Below, in pieces: positions 48,777-60,621 of a DNA stretch of 64,000 bases. Each line of letters opens with the position of its first letter. Positions within the stretch are counted from its first letter, which is position 1. A model generated the notes under the pieces. That model did no database searches and was not told the DNA's origin. It worked only from the letters and a program-made list of their open reading frames with translations. The position numbers were made by a program, and so were the translations under genes. The stretch is from Azadirachta indica (taxonomy: Eukaryota > Streptophyta > Magnoliopsida > Sapindales > Meliaceae). The DNA is taken from the NCBI GenBank assembly GCA_022749755.1, contig CM040441.1, positions 2,422,741-2,486,740 of the forward strand. The letters are read 5' to 3'.

Positions 48777-50575
48777 CTACATCAGCTCCCTGCCACTTGA
48801 AAATGAACTTGTCCTCAAGTTCTCTGAATATAACACTTCATCTTCTTGATACTCATATATGTCTGCTACATTAAAAATATTTAATATATTCCAATCATTC
48901 GGTAGTTGTAACACATAGACATTATCATTAATCTTCTTTGCGATACGAAATGGCCCATACTTTATGTTCTGCAATTTGCCTCGAATCCCAGGAAACCGAC
49001 TTTTGCGCAAGTAGGCCATGACAAGATCTTTTTTTTAAAACACCTTCTGTCGCTAAAGTTGATCTGTGTCTTTTTTGTATTTCTTGTTGGCAGCTTTCAA
49101 TCTAGCATGAACCTCCTCTTGTATTTTCTGTACCTTCTCTGCCATGATTTCTGCAGTCTCATTAATCTCTGGTAAAGTTGGTAAAGTTACCAGGTTTAAT
49201 ACATGACGGGGTGGTTGTAAATAAACCACTTTAAATGGAGTTTTTGTCAGTCGAACGATTCATCATATTGTTATAAGCAAATTCTACTTGAGGCAACACT
49301 ACATCCTATTGCTTAGGCTTTTTCCCACAAATACAACGTAACATGTTTCCTAATGTGTGATTAACCACCTTTGTTTGCCCATCAGTTTGAGGGTGAAAAG
49401 CACTACTGTACTGCAACTTCGTATCAAATTTTTCCTATAAAGTACGCCAAAAATGACTAAAAACTTTGACATCCTTATCTGAAGTAATAGACTTAGGAAT
49501 GCCATGTAAACGAACCACTTCATTAAAGTATAATCCTGCCACATGAGTTGCATCACCAGTTTTCCTACAAGCAATAAAATGTATCATCTTTGAAAAACGA
49601 TCCACAACAACAAAGACAGAATCATTATCTCGTTGGGTACGCGGTAATCCTAGCACAAAATCCATTGACATATCCTCCCAAATATTTTCAGGCACGGGTA
49701 ATGGCGTATACAATCCAGTGTTCTGAACCTATCCCTTAGCAACTTGGCACACTTGGCACTACCGCACAATTCTTCGTACATCTCGTTTAAGTTGTGGCCA
49801 ATAATACCTCTTTTCCACCAAAGCGATTGTCTTGTCTCGCCCCACATGACCAGCCAAACAGCCACCATGTAATTCTCGTATTAACTGCTCCCGTAATGAA
49901 CAACGAGGAATGCATAACTTATTAGCTTTAAACAGATATCCGTCACGAATAAGAAAATCTACTACTCGCTAATTATGATTATGCTGATCCCAAATGATGT
50001 GGAAATCTTCATCAGCTGCATATTGTTCTTTCACTACCTCAAATCCAATTATTTTATTACTCAAAATGACCAATAAAGTAGCTCGCCTACTCAAAGCATC
50101 AGCTAACTTATTCTGTTGCCCAGACTTATGCTTCAATACAAACATAAATTTCTGCATAAATGACACCCACCTAGCATGTACTTTATTCAATGATGTTGAC
50201 TATTGATATACTTCAATGCCTAGTGATCACTATAAAGCACAAACTCCCTTTGAATTAAGTAATGCTCTCAATGCATCAATGCCCTGAATACTGCATAAAA
50301 TTCTTTGTCATACGTAGACCATTTTGGTCTAGCGTCACACAACGTTTCGCTAAAATACTTAATAGGTCTACCTTCTTGACTAAGAACAGTACCAATACCT
50401 ATTCCTGAAGCATCACACTCCACCTCAAATACCTTATCAAAGTTAGTTAATGCCAATACAGGAGCTTTACAAAATTTTTCCTTCAAGATATCAAAACTCT
50501 TATTTTGCTCATCACCCCAATTAAACTTTCCCTTCTTCAAACACTCAATAATATGTGCTGCGATAATGCCTTTGT
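48777..50575 (-). mobile_element. Ty3/gypsy pol relic (RNase H, integrase, C-terminus)
   Basis: In transcription order it gives: RNase H ([16 protein letters not shown] and [16 protein letters not shown], 50270-50575), the RNase H end (KLADALSRR, about 50090), integrase zinc-binding part (RRIVRQCAKC, about 49770), integrase core ([16 protein letters not shown] and PKSITSDKD, 49435-49713) and the pol C-terminus (LRKSRFPGIRGKL to IFNVADIYEY, 48777-49019). The Glu of the DDE triad is Lys (QTKVVN, codon at 49369-49371). RT and gag are absent, several stops interrupt it, and its 5' side joins a copia gag fragment. It is inactive. Confidence 0.8.
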
Positions 50576-51300
50576 ATGAAGTTTGAAGCATCTCTCATGC
50601 TTCTTTGGTGGTGGTTGTATTTGAAACATTCTCAAAACCATCTTCATCCAACGCTTGATAGATAAGGTATAGAGCTTTTTTGTCTCTCTTTTTAAAATCC
50701 TTCAAAAGATCCTTTTGAATTTGAGTAAGGGTAGCCTCATCTTTTGGCACATCAAACTCTCTCTTTACAACTTCACACATATCTTGAGGTCCTAGCAAAC
50801 TTTTTATCTTGATACTCTAATTATCGTAGTTGCTTTTAGTAAGCATTGGAACTTGAAAGAGACCATTATATTGCTTGTTATGTTCACTCACACTTTTAAT
50901 CTAATACCACTTTCTCGAAAGGTGGAGGCCTTATATTATAAGAGGAGAAAATTTTATTATGAATAATTATAAACAAGAAAAAAGAAAAAAAAAATTTATA
51001 ATCTTATTGATTTTTAATTTTTGACTTGTCATATAATAGAAGAACTCACTCATATTTATAATATAACACTTTTTTAACCAACGGTTAAGATTATGCCAAC
51101 ACAAATCCAATCTAATGACTCTAAATCTCTTTCTAGAAATATTTATAATAATTTAGAGATATTTACTACAAATATCTAAATATTTATTATATTTATCTAT
51201 ATTTTATTACTAAATATGCAGATATTTATTTTATAAATATCTAAATATTTCTTTACAAATTTCTAAAAATTGAGCCATACTATTTTTAAACCCAAATCTT
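50576..51300 (-). mobile_element. Ty1/copia gag fragment with primer site and LTR remnant
   Basis: The minus strand gives LLGPQDMCEVVKREFDVP, then KDFKKRDKKALYLIYQALDE and [13 protein letters not shown], typical of copia gag, until about 50576 where the gypsy RNase H begins. Upstream, TGGTATTAGATT at about 50900-50911 resembles the initiator-Met primer site, so the AT-rich DNA beyond (to about 51300) is probably a 5' LTR remnant; its outer end is not clear. Confidence 0.65.
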
Positions 51301-51556
51301 ATGAACTTAATATATTTTGGCTCAAATTAAATTTAATTTCCAATTTAATTAACGTTTATCATTGTAAGTGATAAGATCTTCTTTGGCAATAAACGTTTTC
51401 AAAGGTCTGAAATCAAAATGCAAAGAGATATAAGAATTTAATTGTTATAAGAAACAGTGGTATAATCTTCATAATTTTCGTGAAGATGTACAAATGAACA
51501 TGCAAAATTCTCTCACTTTTGTACAATTAAAAATACCCACGAATTCAATTAATTAA

Positions 51557-51893
51557 TTAGTTCATGGATGCTTGAATCCCTTCCAAGGTTCTTCCTTTTG
51601 TTTCAGGTACGTAGTTGAAGGTAAAAATTTGAGCTCAATTCAATTTAATTCAGCGATACAATTGGTCTCTTTATATTGAGTGACAAAATCTGCAACAAAA
51701 TTAAGCAATTTGGATTAAAGGCACACCAAACTAACATTAGAAATTATAACTAAAGGAATTGGATTCATCCCAACTGAAAAGAGCCAATGTAAATCTAAAG
51801 TTGCAAGAAAATAACAGATTCAGATTATCATCAGGACTACGATGGCGAGGACTGGAACAGCATTAGGAGCCAAATGATGTTCCTGGTGAAAAG
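51557..51893 (-). pseudogene. ERD6-like sugar transporter, C-terminal relic
   Basis: The minus strand encodes FNYVPETKGRTLEGIQASMN and a stop at 51557-51559, the signature C-terminus of ERD6-like (major facilitator) monosaccharide transporters. A second exon-like piece at about 51838-51893 reads LAPNAVPVLAIVVL, resembling a membrane helix of that family. No other part of the 12-helix protein is found nearby, so this is a stranded 3' end. The intervening 200 bp may be intron. Confidence 0.55.
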
Positions 51894-52260
51894 TAATTTA
51901 ATCTGTTAATTAGGAGGTAGATGGAGTTAATTTGATTCAGTAAAGCAGTAAAAACGAGACACTTACACCACTAAGTTGATTCTCAGAACAATCAACTTAT
52001 GTTCAACCAATCAGCGTCGAACATGTTAAGTGCCACCCTTAGTGAATCAAATCTCAAATCCCAAAGGCAAGAGCACTTAGTGTGCCAAAGTTGGAAGTCG
52101 ATAGATAAAAAATTTACAAATTGAGTAGTCCCGATTAGTAGATGGTTTCCTCACTATTTACAAGGACCAGTGCATTAAGATATCGTAGTTGTATAAATAT
52201 CGTAGGCACGTGGACCCAAGAAGTTTTTTAGAATAGCTCAATTCTTTGTCGGTTATTTCG
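51894..52260. other. Spacer, no gene seen
   Basis: No domain is visible. It separates the transporter relic from the NLR-related chimeric frame. Confidence 0.3.
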
Positions 52261-52624
52261 TTACTCCGATAGTTCTATTAGACGCCACAACCAAAAAAAA
52301 AAAAAAAGGTAAAATGTTTCTACCTGTGAGAAGGCCTCCTCTTTGCTTGCACCCCAAGACAGAGAAGCACTGACAGCGCCAGGCATAACATATGGACAAG
52401 AATTGATAACTTCAGTGGTGATTGGAGATGCTTGATACGCCTGCGCAATTGCATCAATTGCTGTTCTTTGCTGGTGCGCACTGACGGAAAACTTGTTTGT
52501 TATGGCAAGGGATTCCAAGATCTTTAGCCTCATCTGACAGAAGTGAAAGGCCTGGCTGTTGCCGTGATGCATTAGAATGACTGTATCATGATATCTTATG
52601 GGATATAAATTATACACAACAAAG
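52261..52624 (-). pseudogene. Unrecognised coding-like frame joined to an NLR relic
   Basis: The open frame starting at 52689 reads NLR sequence first (KGKFERVSHQTNLPDIGF) and then, from about 52624, about 115 codons I do not recognise (including SAHQQRTAIDAIAQAYQ and SLSWGASKEEAF). Codon usage looks protein-like rather than random AT-rich spacer, so it may be an exon of another gene brought in by rearrangement. Function is unknown. Confidence 0.35.
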
Positions 52625-53059
52625 AACCCAATGTCTGGCAAATTGGTTTGATGGGACACTCTCTCGAATTTGCCCTTTATTTCCAACAACTATAGAATGC
52701 TTTTCGTTTTTTTTTTTTAGCTTTTCTACCCAGTCGACATCGCCAAGATAAATTAGGACACAGCCCACTAAAGCATTTCTTATTTGCTTGTACTTCTTCC
52801 AATTTTGAACATGCGCTATAACGTTGATTACATCCGTTAACAACTTCTCTACATTTTTCACCATTTCTTCGGTATTCCTTTCAGCACTTTCGACTTGTTG
52901 CTGGACGCGATCGAGTGCCAATCTCACATTTTCATGGTCTTTCCTTAACTCTTCAATATTGCTTTTAAAACGGAATAAGTAGCCAACTTGGCGTACAGCT
53001 CCCTCCAATAAGTATTCTCCAATCTTTGATAATATATCGTTCAAAATTTCTGCTGCCAT
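52625..53059 (-). pseudogene. CC-NB-LRR resistance gene, N-terminal relic
   Basis: The protein starts MAAEILNDILSKIGEYLLEG and continues through a coiled coil (FKSNIEELRKDHENVRLALD, RVQQQVESAERNTEEMVKNV). A missing base in an A-run at about 52802-52806 shifts the frame; the next frame gives KKCFSGLCPNLSWRCRLGR and, after a TAG at 52690-52692, KGKFERVSHQTNLPDIGF. This is the CC domain of an RPS2/At4g27190-type NLR, a cytoplasmic immune receptor. The NB-ARC and LRR parts are missing; after DIGF the sequence turns into an unrelated frame. One lesion is in a homopolymer, so a sequence error is possible there, but the gene is truncated in any case. Confidence 0.8.
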
Positions 53060-56000
53060 TCCCAATCTATCTATGCTAAAAGGTATATTAGTAAATAAAG
53101 AAACAGAAGACCTAATCTTTGATAACAAACTTAGATGATGTTTGGCGTAGTAAGATCAAATATAAGTAAAGAATTATATTAAAAATATTATAATTAATTT
53201 TGAAAATACATTTTTGTAAATGGTGAAAACGTTTTAGTTAAAATTTTTGAAAAATAATTTTTTGGCTTTTAAAAAAGAATTTCACAAAATAGGCAATCAA
53301 AAATGCTTTTCATTGTTTTATAAAAGGAATGATTTTTGAAATTTTATCAAACGACCTTCTATTTTTTTTTTTTTTTTTAATAGAAGTCAAGATAGCTTAG
53401 TAAAGTAATTATATTAAAAAGAATTATAATTAATTTTAAAACTATAATTTTTGTTATTCAAATTTTAATGGCTTTAAAGTATCAAACTTGTTTTAAATCA
53501 TCTAAACTACAATAAATAATTAATTATATATGGGTCAAAATAACTTCAAATTCTTTTTTTTTCTTAATAGAATAACAAAAAGAAAAGGAAAATCTCAATA
53601 GAATTATGCAAAGTACTAAAAGAAATTTTGGATGGCTATCAACTTTAAATGAAAAATTAGAATAATTATGCATAAAAACAATCTCGCATACTTCTCTGTA
53701 AGTAGATATATCCTCAATGACAGTTGAGAACTTCACTTGGCACAGTTCTTGGAAGCCAAATACCAGAGAGTTTTAGAAAATGATATCCTGCAATGAAAAC
53801 AGCAGCACAAGATAGCAAAAAATAAAATGAGAAGAATGAAGGAAAAATATAGGGAAAAAAAAATCACAAAAGTAATAATTTAATGATACCCAAGTTAGAG
53901 AATACTATTCTTGAAATGGGTTTCAGCTTTTACTTTTAGAAACTTAGTAAAGTCTATGATCAGCAACAAACACAAAGATGAGAAAAGAGAATTTGCAAAT
54001 GAGTAAAATAAAAGTAATTTTATTTCAAGATGAGAGATGCAAGTTACAATTAATCAAGCTCTTAATTTGTATCTTGTATAAAACATTTATTTTATATAAT
54101 AACAAATACCAATAATATTTATGTTAAAAATTTTATTTATAAAAAATGTATTAGTACAATATGCTCTAAAACCTATACTTAGAAAGTCATATTAAGCGGA
54201 CCCTAATGGCTGTCTTAGTTACTTCAATAAGAAGATTGAGTTGAAAATTATGAAGATTAGAACCCATCTCAAATCTTTTCAGATGCTGAAGAAATGCAAA
54301 TTAACGAAGTTGGTGCAAAGGTTAAGTTATGCTTCTCTTTCTTTGTAGTATCCTTTTTCTTCTATCACTTTTTTCATCAACAAACATATCAACATCGATC
54401 ATATATGTTCCCTTTTCATATTCATGGGAAGTTCATTCAAGTTGCAATTCCAAGCCTTTATAATTCTAACAACCAAAATTATTGTGGGTTACAACCAAAA
54501 GACCAAAATCATTTTAGCATAACCATATTAAAGAATGAAAAGAAAAATTCGCAATATCTATAATTAAACAAAAAAAATGCAACAGTTTCAAAGAATTGTG
54601 TTTTTCTTCCAAAAAAGAAAAATCTTACATGTAATTAAATAAGTAAAGAAAACAACGATAAAAGTGAAAAACGGAACACCCGAAAGACAAAAATAAACTG
54701 CCAAGAGGACTTGCAATAATGGATTTTTTAATTTTATGATTTTTTTATTTCCTAATGAATTAGATAATTTTCAGTTAGTGACATGCATCATATGTAGTTT
54801 TTTCTAACATATGATTTTTTTCTGAAGTTTATCTAACGTCTATAAGTGGCTGATAATAAGAAATTGAGGATTTAAATTTCTTATATTTTTTGTATTGCTA
54901 TACTTTCCAAGAATTGAATTGGAAATTTGTTATGTTACGTTATTCAAGTTGATTTTTGACTCTCATTGGTGCTTTGGTTATTTTAAGAACAAATAATTTG
55001 AGGACAATTGTATTGTCATTACTAAAACTTCGGGTTTGCGCCAGGTTTACAAAAGTTAGGCTCAAACTCGGATAAATTTCATTTAAACTCCACTTTAAAA
55101 ATGAAAATTCGAGCATAGCCTGGATTGTGTTTAAGCCTGACCTAAATTTCTGGCTTTGTCTACACCGGCTTGACATCCAACCCCAGTTATCACTTGTTTG
55201 TGAAATACAATTTTTATTAATTTATAAATTCAGCTTTTTTATTTGCAAATTCAGCTTTTTGATATCCAATATCAAGTTCCTAAACTATATTAAACTATTG
55301 AATCATCCAAATACTTGTAAATTATAATACTAGTCAATAATCAGTTTGGGGGAGAGAAGTGAATCTTTCTCCACAAGTTTATGCAAACCAAGAGTTTTTG
55401 AAACCTCAAGAGAGACATATAGAAGTATACTTTTTTAATTTAAAAAAATAAATAACTATGGTAATAAATAATCAATTTACACTCAAGCTTTTTCCGTGTC
55501 ACTTAAATAATAAAATGTTATATAAAAATTTGTTGTGGTTAATCACTTTTTTTTTATTCAAAATTATAAAATTTTTTTACAAAATATCGTTAGAAGTTCA
55601 TGAAAATCAACGCTAAAGACTGTTCTTTTATATTTTATAAAACCTATTAATTTTTATAAAATTCATTTACACATATTGAGATCTTTGCATGAAAATGTAC
55701 GAAAATGTTTGCAAATAATAAATTGGGTGGACCAGTTGAAAGGGGTGTGCATGACTAAAACGAAAAGGGTATACTCTATGAACCATCTCCTTCACATGGA
55801 GATGGGTTTGAACTGAATCACATGGTTTCTAGTTGTTCTATTAAATTGGATGAGTGGAGTTATCAAATTAAATTTATCACTACCTCCCAAATAGAAGAAC
55901 AATATTAATATTAATACAATATATTTGAAGTGATATATAAAATTTTATAATTAAATGATTTGTTTTCGATGGAAGACAGTTGCATTCACAAAATTAAAAT

Positions 56001-56297
56001 ATTAGCCAAGTAAACTCTCAAGTAAAAAAATATTTGTCAGTCAGACTGATTCCACTACATTTTTTGGTTACTTTATTATTGTAAAAAAGCATAGAATAGT
56101 GCTTATAACGTAAAATCATATTTTGTAATTTTCATTTATACATTTTAAATCTCCTATTTATGTACTTTTCTAATTTAATTTTTCTTTATAAATAGAAACT
56201 TGTAAAACATTTTAAGGAGTGAATAATAAAGTTTATTCTCTATTTCTAGAGTTCCTGATCACGTTTTTAGATGCATAAAATAAAATAAAGAACTGGT
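53060..56297. other. Long AT-rich spacer, no gene seen
   Basis: Short frames at 53524-53736, 54294-54563, 54940-55176 and 55127-55327 overlap on both strands or are Phe/Lys-biased. A GC-richer patch at about 55030-55190 (GCCTGG, GGCTTG, CAACCCCAG) could be a non-autonomous transposon piece. Nothing else is supported. Confidence 0.4.
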
Positions 56298-57175
56298 TTA
56301 TATATTCAAAACCAAATGTATTAAAAAAGCCAAAGTTTTACTAGAAAATGCAACCAATGGAGTGATTGAGTATTTTATAATCTCCAGCTGTTTAGCTCTA
56401 TGACAAATCCAGCTGAATGGAACTGATGGTGCTTTCTCAGCCTTTGTTTGAACACCCTCCTCAGTTCTTCTAAGTTTTTGAGGTAACCCACAAACATAAT
56501 CTTGCGCTGCTTGCCCTTCGCTGGAAAGCCCAATCAGCTTCCGAAAATTCCACGACTTCACCAAATGTTCCAAGATACGAATGTAATCGGAGGCAGAATG
56601 GATTACATTTCCAAAGTTAACATTTATAAAATGCTGAAAAAGGTTGAAATCATGGCCATCGTACATCAAATGTCCTGGCATTCTGGTATTTCTCTTCATC
56701 GTATCTGCAAATGCTATCATCATTCCATCCGGATCGAGCTCGAAAACTTTCCCGACGATTCTGCTATAAGCAGTTTCATGGCGAACTTGGCTGTGTTTGT
56801 GTGAGATATAAATGTTGCCCTTTCCCTTTCTTCATATGATGCGTAAATTGTTAAACGATAAGGATTTTAAGAGGCTAAAATGATTAATAAACCAGTAACA
56901 TTTAATGAGAAGTACATGTTTGTGTGGGTCGATCTTACCATTCCTGAACCAATTAGATTGTGAATAGTCTTCTCAGTTTGTTTCACATCTACTCTTCCGG
57001 AAAGATAAAGATGCTTACTAAGTAAATCACCGTGTCTGTTCTCTTCAGCAGTCCGTCCCTTAATCCAAATTGCCTAAGCTTTTTTGTTTAAGCCTGTTTC
57101 ACCATCCTGGAAGGTTTTTATGGAATTAAGAAAAGACTGATATGTTGGAAGTGCTTCTTCTGTAATCATAGTTCC
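56298..57175 (-). pseudogene. Stearoyl-ACP desaturase (acyl-ACP desaturase) pseudogene
   Basis: Exon 2 (57175-56939) reads MITEEALPTYQSFLNSIKTF and [20 protein letters not shown], including the first EExxH iron-binding motif, and ends at a GT donor after LIGSGM. The last exon (about 56850-56298) gives ERATFISHTNTA, then RHETAYSRIVGKVFELDPDG, HLMYDGHDFNLFQHF and GLSSEGQAAQDYVCGLP. The family makes oleoyl-ACP in plastids with a di-iron centre. Here the transit peptide and exon 1 are missing, a TAG (57074-57076) replaces a conserved Trp, about 24 codons including most of the second iron motif (DEKRHE) are deleted, and the normal stop is read through. It is dead. The family call is secure. Confidence 0.85.
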
Positions 57176-57796
57176 GGCCAAAATAACTAAGAATCTTTAC
57201 TTCTCCCTCCCGCATTTTTATTACTTGTCAGAGAGCCCCTATATATATATAGTAATGCAATCGAATATCATACTTAGTAAAATATTAATAACACAATTTA
57301 ATACAAGGACCCTACTGTTTCCCTAATTGTATAAGGATAGGTCTACATGTTCAGAACTTAATCATTTGCAGCATATAATCAAGGTAACAAGTTTTTAATT
57401 GTGATGAGACGGACGTTTCAACTAGCTGTTAGAGATTATGTTTATCACTTTGTAAACCTAATATTAGTTTAATATTAATTATGTGAGCAATTGGACAACT
57501 ATTATATCTAAGGAATTTCTTTTTCTTTGGTAAAACCACCGAGGAGAAACTTATCCAAAAAAATGAGAAAAAGAGTCTTTGATTAATCTGGTTGCAAGTC
57601 TCTTTCTTTCACTAATTTGTACTTTTCTTTGCTTCTCTCTCCTGCATTCTTGGTGGGTTTTCAATTTTCTTGGGGGCGTCATTCTTCTTTTTTTGGCTGA
57701 GCTCATGACTCTCGTTCTAGCCATCGAAGAGGCCATGGATTGAAAGCGATTACGTTGCCCTACATGGTTGTTGTCAGCCGTTGGATTATGCTTACC
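57176..57796. other. Spacer with one unrecognised minus-strand frame
   Basis: A frame at 57551-57802 (minus) gives an 83-residue, Arg/Lys-rich product (SAKKRRMTPPRKLK, RREKQRKVQISERKR) that ends next to a WAKL relic. I recognise no family; it may be a chance frame or a fragment of a nuclear basic protein. The rest is AT-rich. Confidence 0.3.
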
Positions 57797-58262
57797 GTCC
57801 AATATGTTTGCAGAATTGATGTCTCAATGATAAATTTGTATTGAAGTTGCTGAATGTAAATACATGACGCACCTGAAATTTTAATAGCAATACGTAAATG
57901 TACTTTTCATTTGATTGGAAACTTCTCAGTTTAGTCATGAAAGAGGAACTTCATAGATAAGAAGAGAGTTTAGTCATAATATACGTAAATGTATATGTTA
58001 AGAGAGTTTCATTGGGAATGGATTCATGGATAAGAAGAGGAACTTCTAACTCTAAACAACATTATAATAGCTTAGCCACATTTGTATAGTTTAAAATAAA
58101 ATTACCACTCATTAGCATGAATAGAAGAGGAACACTTTTATGTTCCTAAGGGATAACTAATTGTGAAATTTCCAGAGCTTGTATCATACACAAGCATATC
58201 TATTGAAGTATTAATTAGCCATAGCAACAAAATGATGTGCAACCCCAGCTGAGTATTAATAA
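57797..58262 (-). pseudogene. WAKL relic: kinase piece and exon-1 start
   Basis: From 57797 to about 58120 the plus-strand reading ATGTTTGCAGAATTGATGTC to TTACCACTCATT matches the catalytic-loop to N-lobe part of WAKL exon 3. From about 58140 to 58262, GTTCCTAAGGGATAACTAAT to AACCCCAGCTGAGTATTAAT matches the start of exon 1 (signal peptide, CGNV motif). The start codon is lost (ATG to ATT). The middle of the gene is deleted. A piece of about 50 bp inside the kinase part is duplicated (GAGGAACTTC-ATAGATAAGAAGAG at 57945 and 58028). Confidence 0.75.
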
Positions 58263-60255
58263 TTGTATTTTATTAAATGCATTTCCCTTTCCATGGAGCT
58301 TTAGATTGGTAGCAAGACTAGCTTTAGTCGGCTAGACTAGACTGGTTGGATAAAAATTAACTGTGTCGTTTCACACACGTAAATTTACCCACGGTTATTT
58401 TTTCACTTCACCACTTACAAATTTTTCATATACTATTGTATTGCTTTGTATTGTATCATTTTCTTCCTTCACAGAGCTTTAGATTGGTAATAAGATTAGC
58501 TTTAGAAAACTAAACTACACTTGTTGGAAAGTAGCTTTGGCTTGGCAGTAAGAATAACATTAGATAGCTAGACAAAGGCCTGATGGTAAGCGAACTCATG
58601 AGCTTGAACCCCACCAATCTTATTGGCTGGATTTCCCCATTTATTGTGAGTAGGACTCCATTCTATTGTAATGGTAAATTTCACTAAAAAATTAAGTACT
58701 ACATTTTCGAGTGGCATCAAACTATATTTCATCAAAACTCTAAATTCTCAGTAGATATATGTACATGTAATTTGTGATTTGTAATATATAAAAGATAAAA
58801 GAAAAAAAAAGTATTTTAGCTAATATAATTTCCAACATATGAATTTTTAATCTAGTTATTTACCGCTTTTGTATCTCATTACATTATTTTAATTATATTG
58901 TAGACTTTTCTCTTTCCATAGAGCATTAGATAGTGCTAAAAATTTAGATTGGATTTGTTGGAGTATATACATGGGAGAACGATCATTACCCTACATTTGT
59001 CCAAAAAAAAAAAAAAAAACCCTACCATTGAAGAAGTTTATAAAATAGATAGAAATAATTGTATTTCATTCATGTTTAAAAGGTTTACAAAACCTATATT
59101 TATAGAGGAGAATAAAAGATACATTTGTGTTGTTTTAGCTTGTCTTGAGACACTATGATTTTTTGATAAAAAATGAAGTGTGTCCCTATCAATTTTTATA
59201 TGTCAATGAAATTTTTTAAATTCAAATGATTTTTGCCATAAATCATTCTTGTCATTCTTTCGTGAAGGAAATATTTCGATCTTGATTGGTAATCATCCTT
59301 GTCAACAAAATCTTTTAATCATATTTGTTATTCTTTTTAAGGTATCATGATGATGTGCTATCATGTTTAAGATAACATGATGACTTCTTGTTCATTTTAA
59401 GTAAGGTGTGTTAACACAAAATACCTAACTACGCATAAAGCTAAGGTATAGTTGATGATAGGGAGGGAGGGGACGACATAGGAGTGATCGCGAGGAAGGA
59501 AGCTATTTCGAGGGGACGGTGGAGGAAGCCATATCCCTTTTGGGAATCGCAATCTAGAAAAGAGATTTCAATGAATTTTTCGGTACAAAAAATATTTGAG
59601 TCCCTAAAATTGAATAATTAACATAATTTGATATGTTTTTACAGAATAATATTTTAGTCTAAACTATTATTACTTGTTAGGGACTAATATGTTATATCTG
59701 AGACAATGTTATACTCATTTAACATTATATACAAGTGTAGAGATTACATTATATTTTATCATATTGATTTAGTTTTGAAAAATTATTACCAAGGTTTGTT
59801 ATTGTATTTACTACTCATTTCAAGGATGGTCTCAAATATAACACGTTTTTTCTTTTTTTTCTTTTTTAAATACAATTCCATCAAAAATAGTGAATTATTT
59901 ATAGCGAATTTAAAATCAACCACAGAAGTCATTTTCAAAGAGCTATACTTTTTGTAATGCTAAACATTTTTCCCCTTTTAATTCCCATATTTATAATACA
60001 ATTTTCAGGAAAATATTATGGAACACATTTTTGAATTCACATATTCATAATACGATTTTCAAGAAATTTTAGAGCACATATTCTTGAATTGATTTCACAA
60101 TTAACATTAAAATCATAAATACCAATTTCATTTTTATTTTTCCTTTAAGATACACCACACTAAAGAAAATATTGCATGAATCCTTACATGCTTCATATAT
60201 CAACATTGAATATTGTCAGGGTAATTTGATAATTACTGCAAAATCAAAAACCTGT
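58263..60255. other. Non-coding region with short repeats
   Basis: The phrase GAGCTTTAGATTGGTA-CAAGA-TAGCTTTAG or a variant recurs near 58296, 58477 and 58917. At about 59285-59410 a copy of the inverted piece found at 15085-15150 occurs. Frames at 58949-59158 and 59706-59957 are not supported by any motif. Confidence 0.4.
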
Positions 60256-60621
60256 TGTTGGATTTCAAACTTAATTTTCAAAATTGAAGCCCAAATCGAA
60301 TTTCTAGAAACAATTATGATTCATGTGAATTGGTGGGATGTTAGTTGAGTTTTAGTGGAATTTGTTAGATGAAAATCAATGGGTAGGATTTGATCATTGA
60401 TTAAGTATTATATCACATCAATGCTCAAAAATGTTTTAAGTTTACTATAAATACCTTTTTGTATTTGTGTTTTCAACAATTCAAGAGTGAAAGTGAGTGA
60501 GTAAGTGAGTTGTAAGCTTCAAGAAAGAAGCTAGAGTAAGGAGTTGATTTGTGTGTTTGTAATAAGCTTTACAAAGAAATAATAAGAATTTTAATTGTTT
60601 GACTGTATAATTCTTCCAACA
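60256..60621 (+). repeat. 5' LTR of a Ty1/copia element
   Basis: The LTR is 366 bp, starting TGTTGGA and ending TCCAACA, perfect 7-bp inverted ends with the canonical TG..CA. It holds a TATA box (CTATAAATACC, about 60444-60454). Immediately after it, TAGTATTAGAAC at 60625-60636 matches the initiator-Met primer site TGGTATCAGAGC at 9 of 12 bases. The 3' LTR lies beyond the window. Confidence 0.85.

Noticed and set aside
57551..57802. Basic 83-residue minus-strand frame
   Set aside because: No family is recognised and it abuts a pseudogene relic; kept only as a note in the spacer entry.
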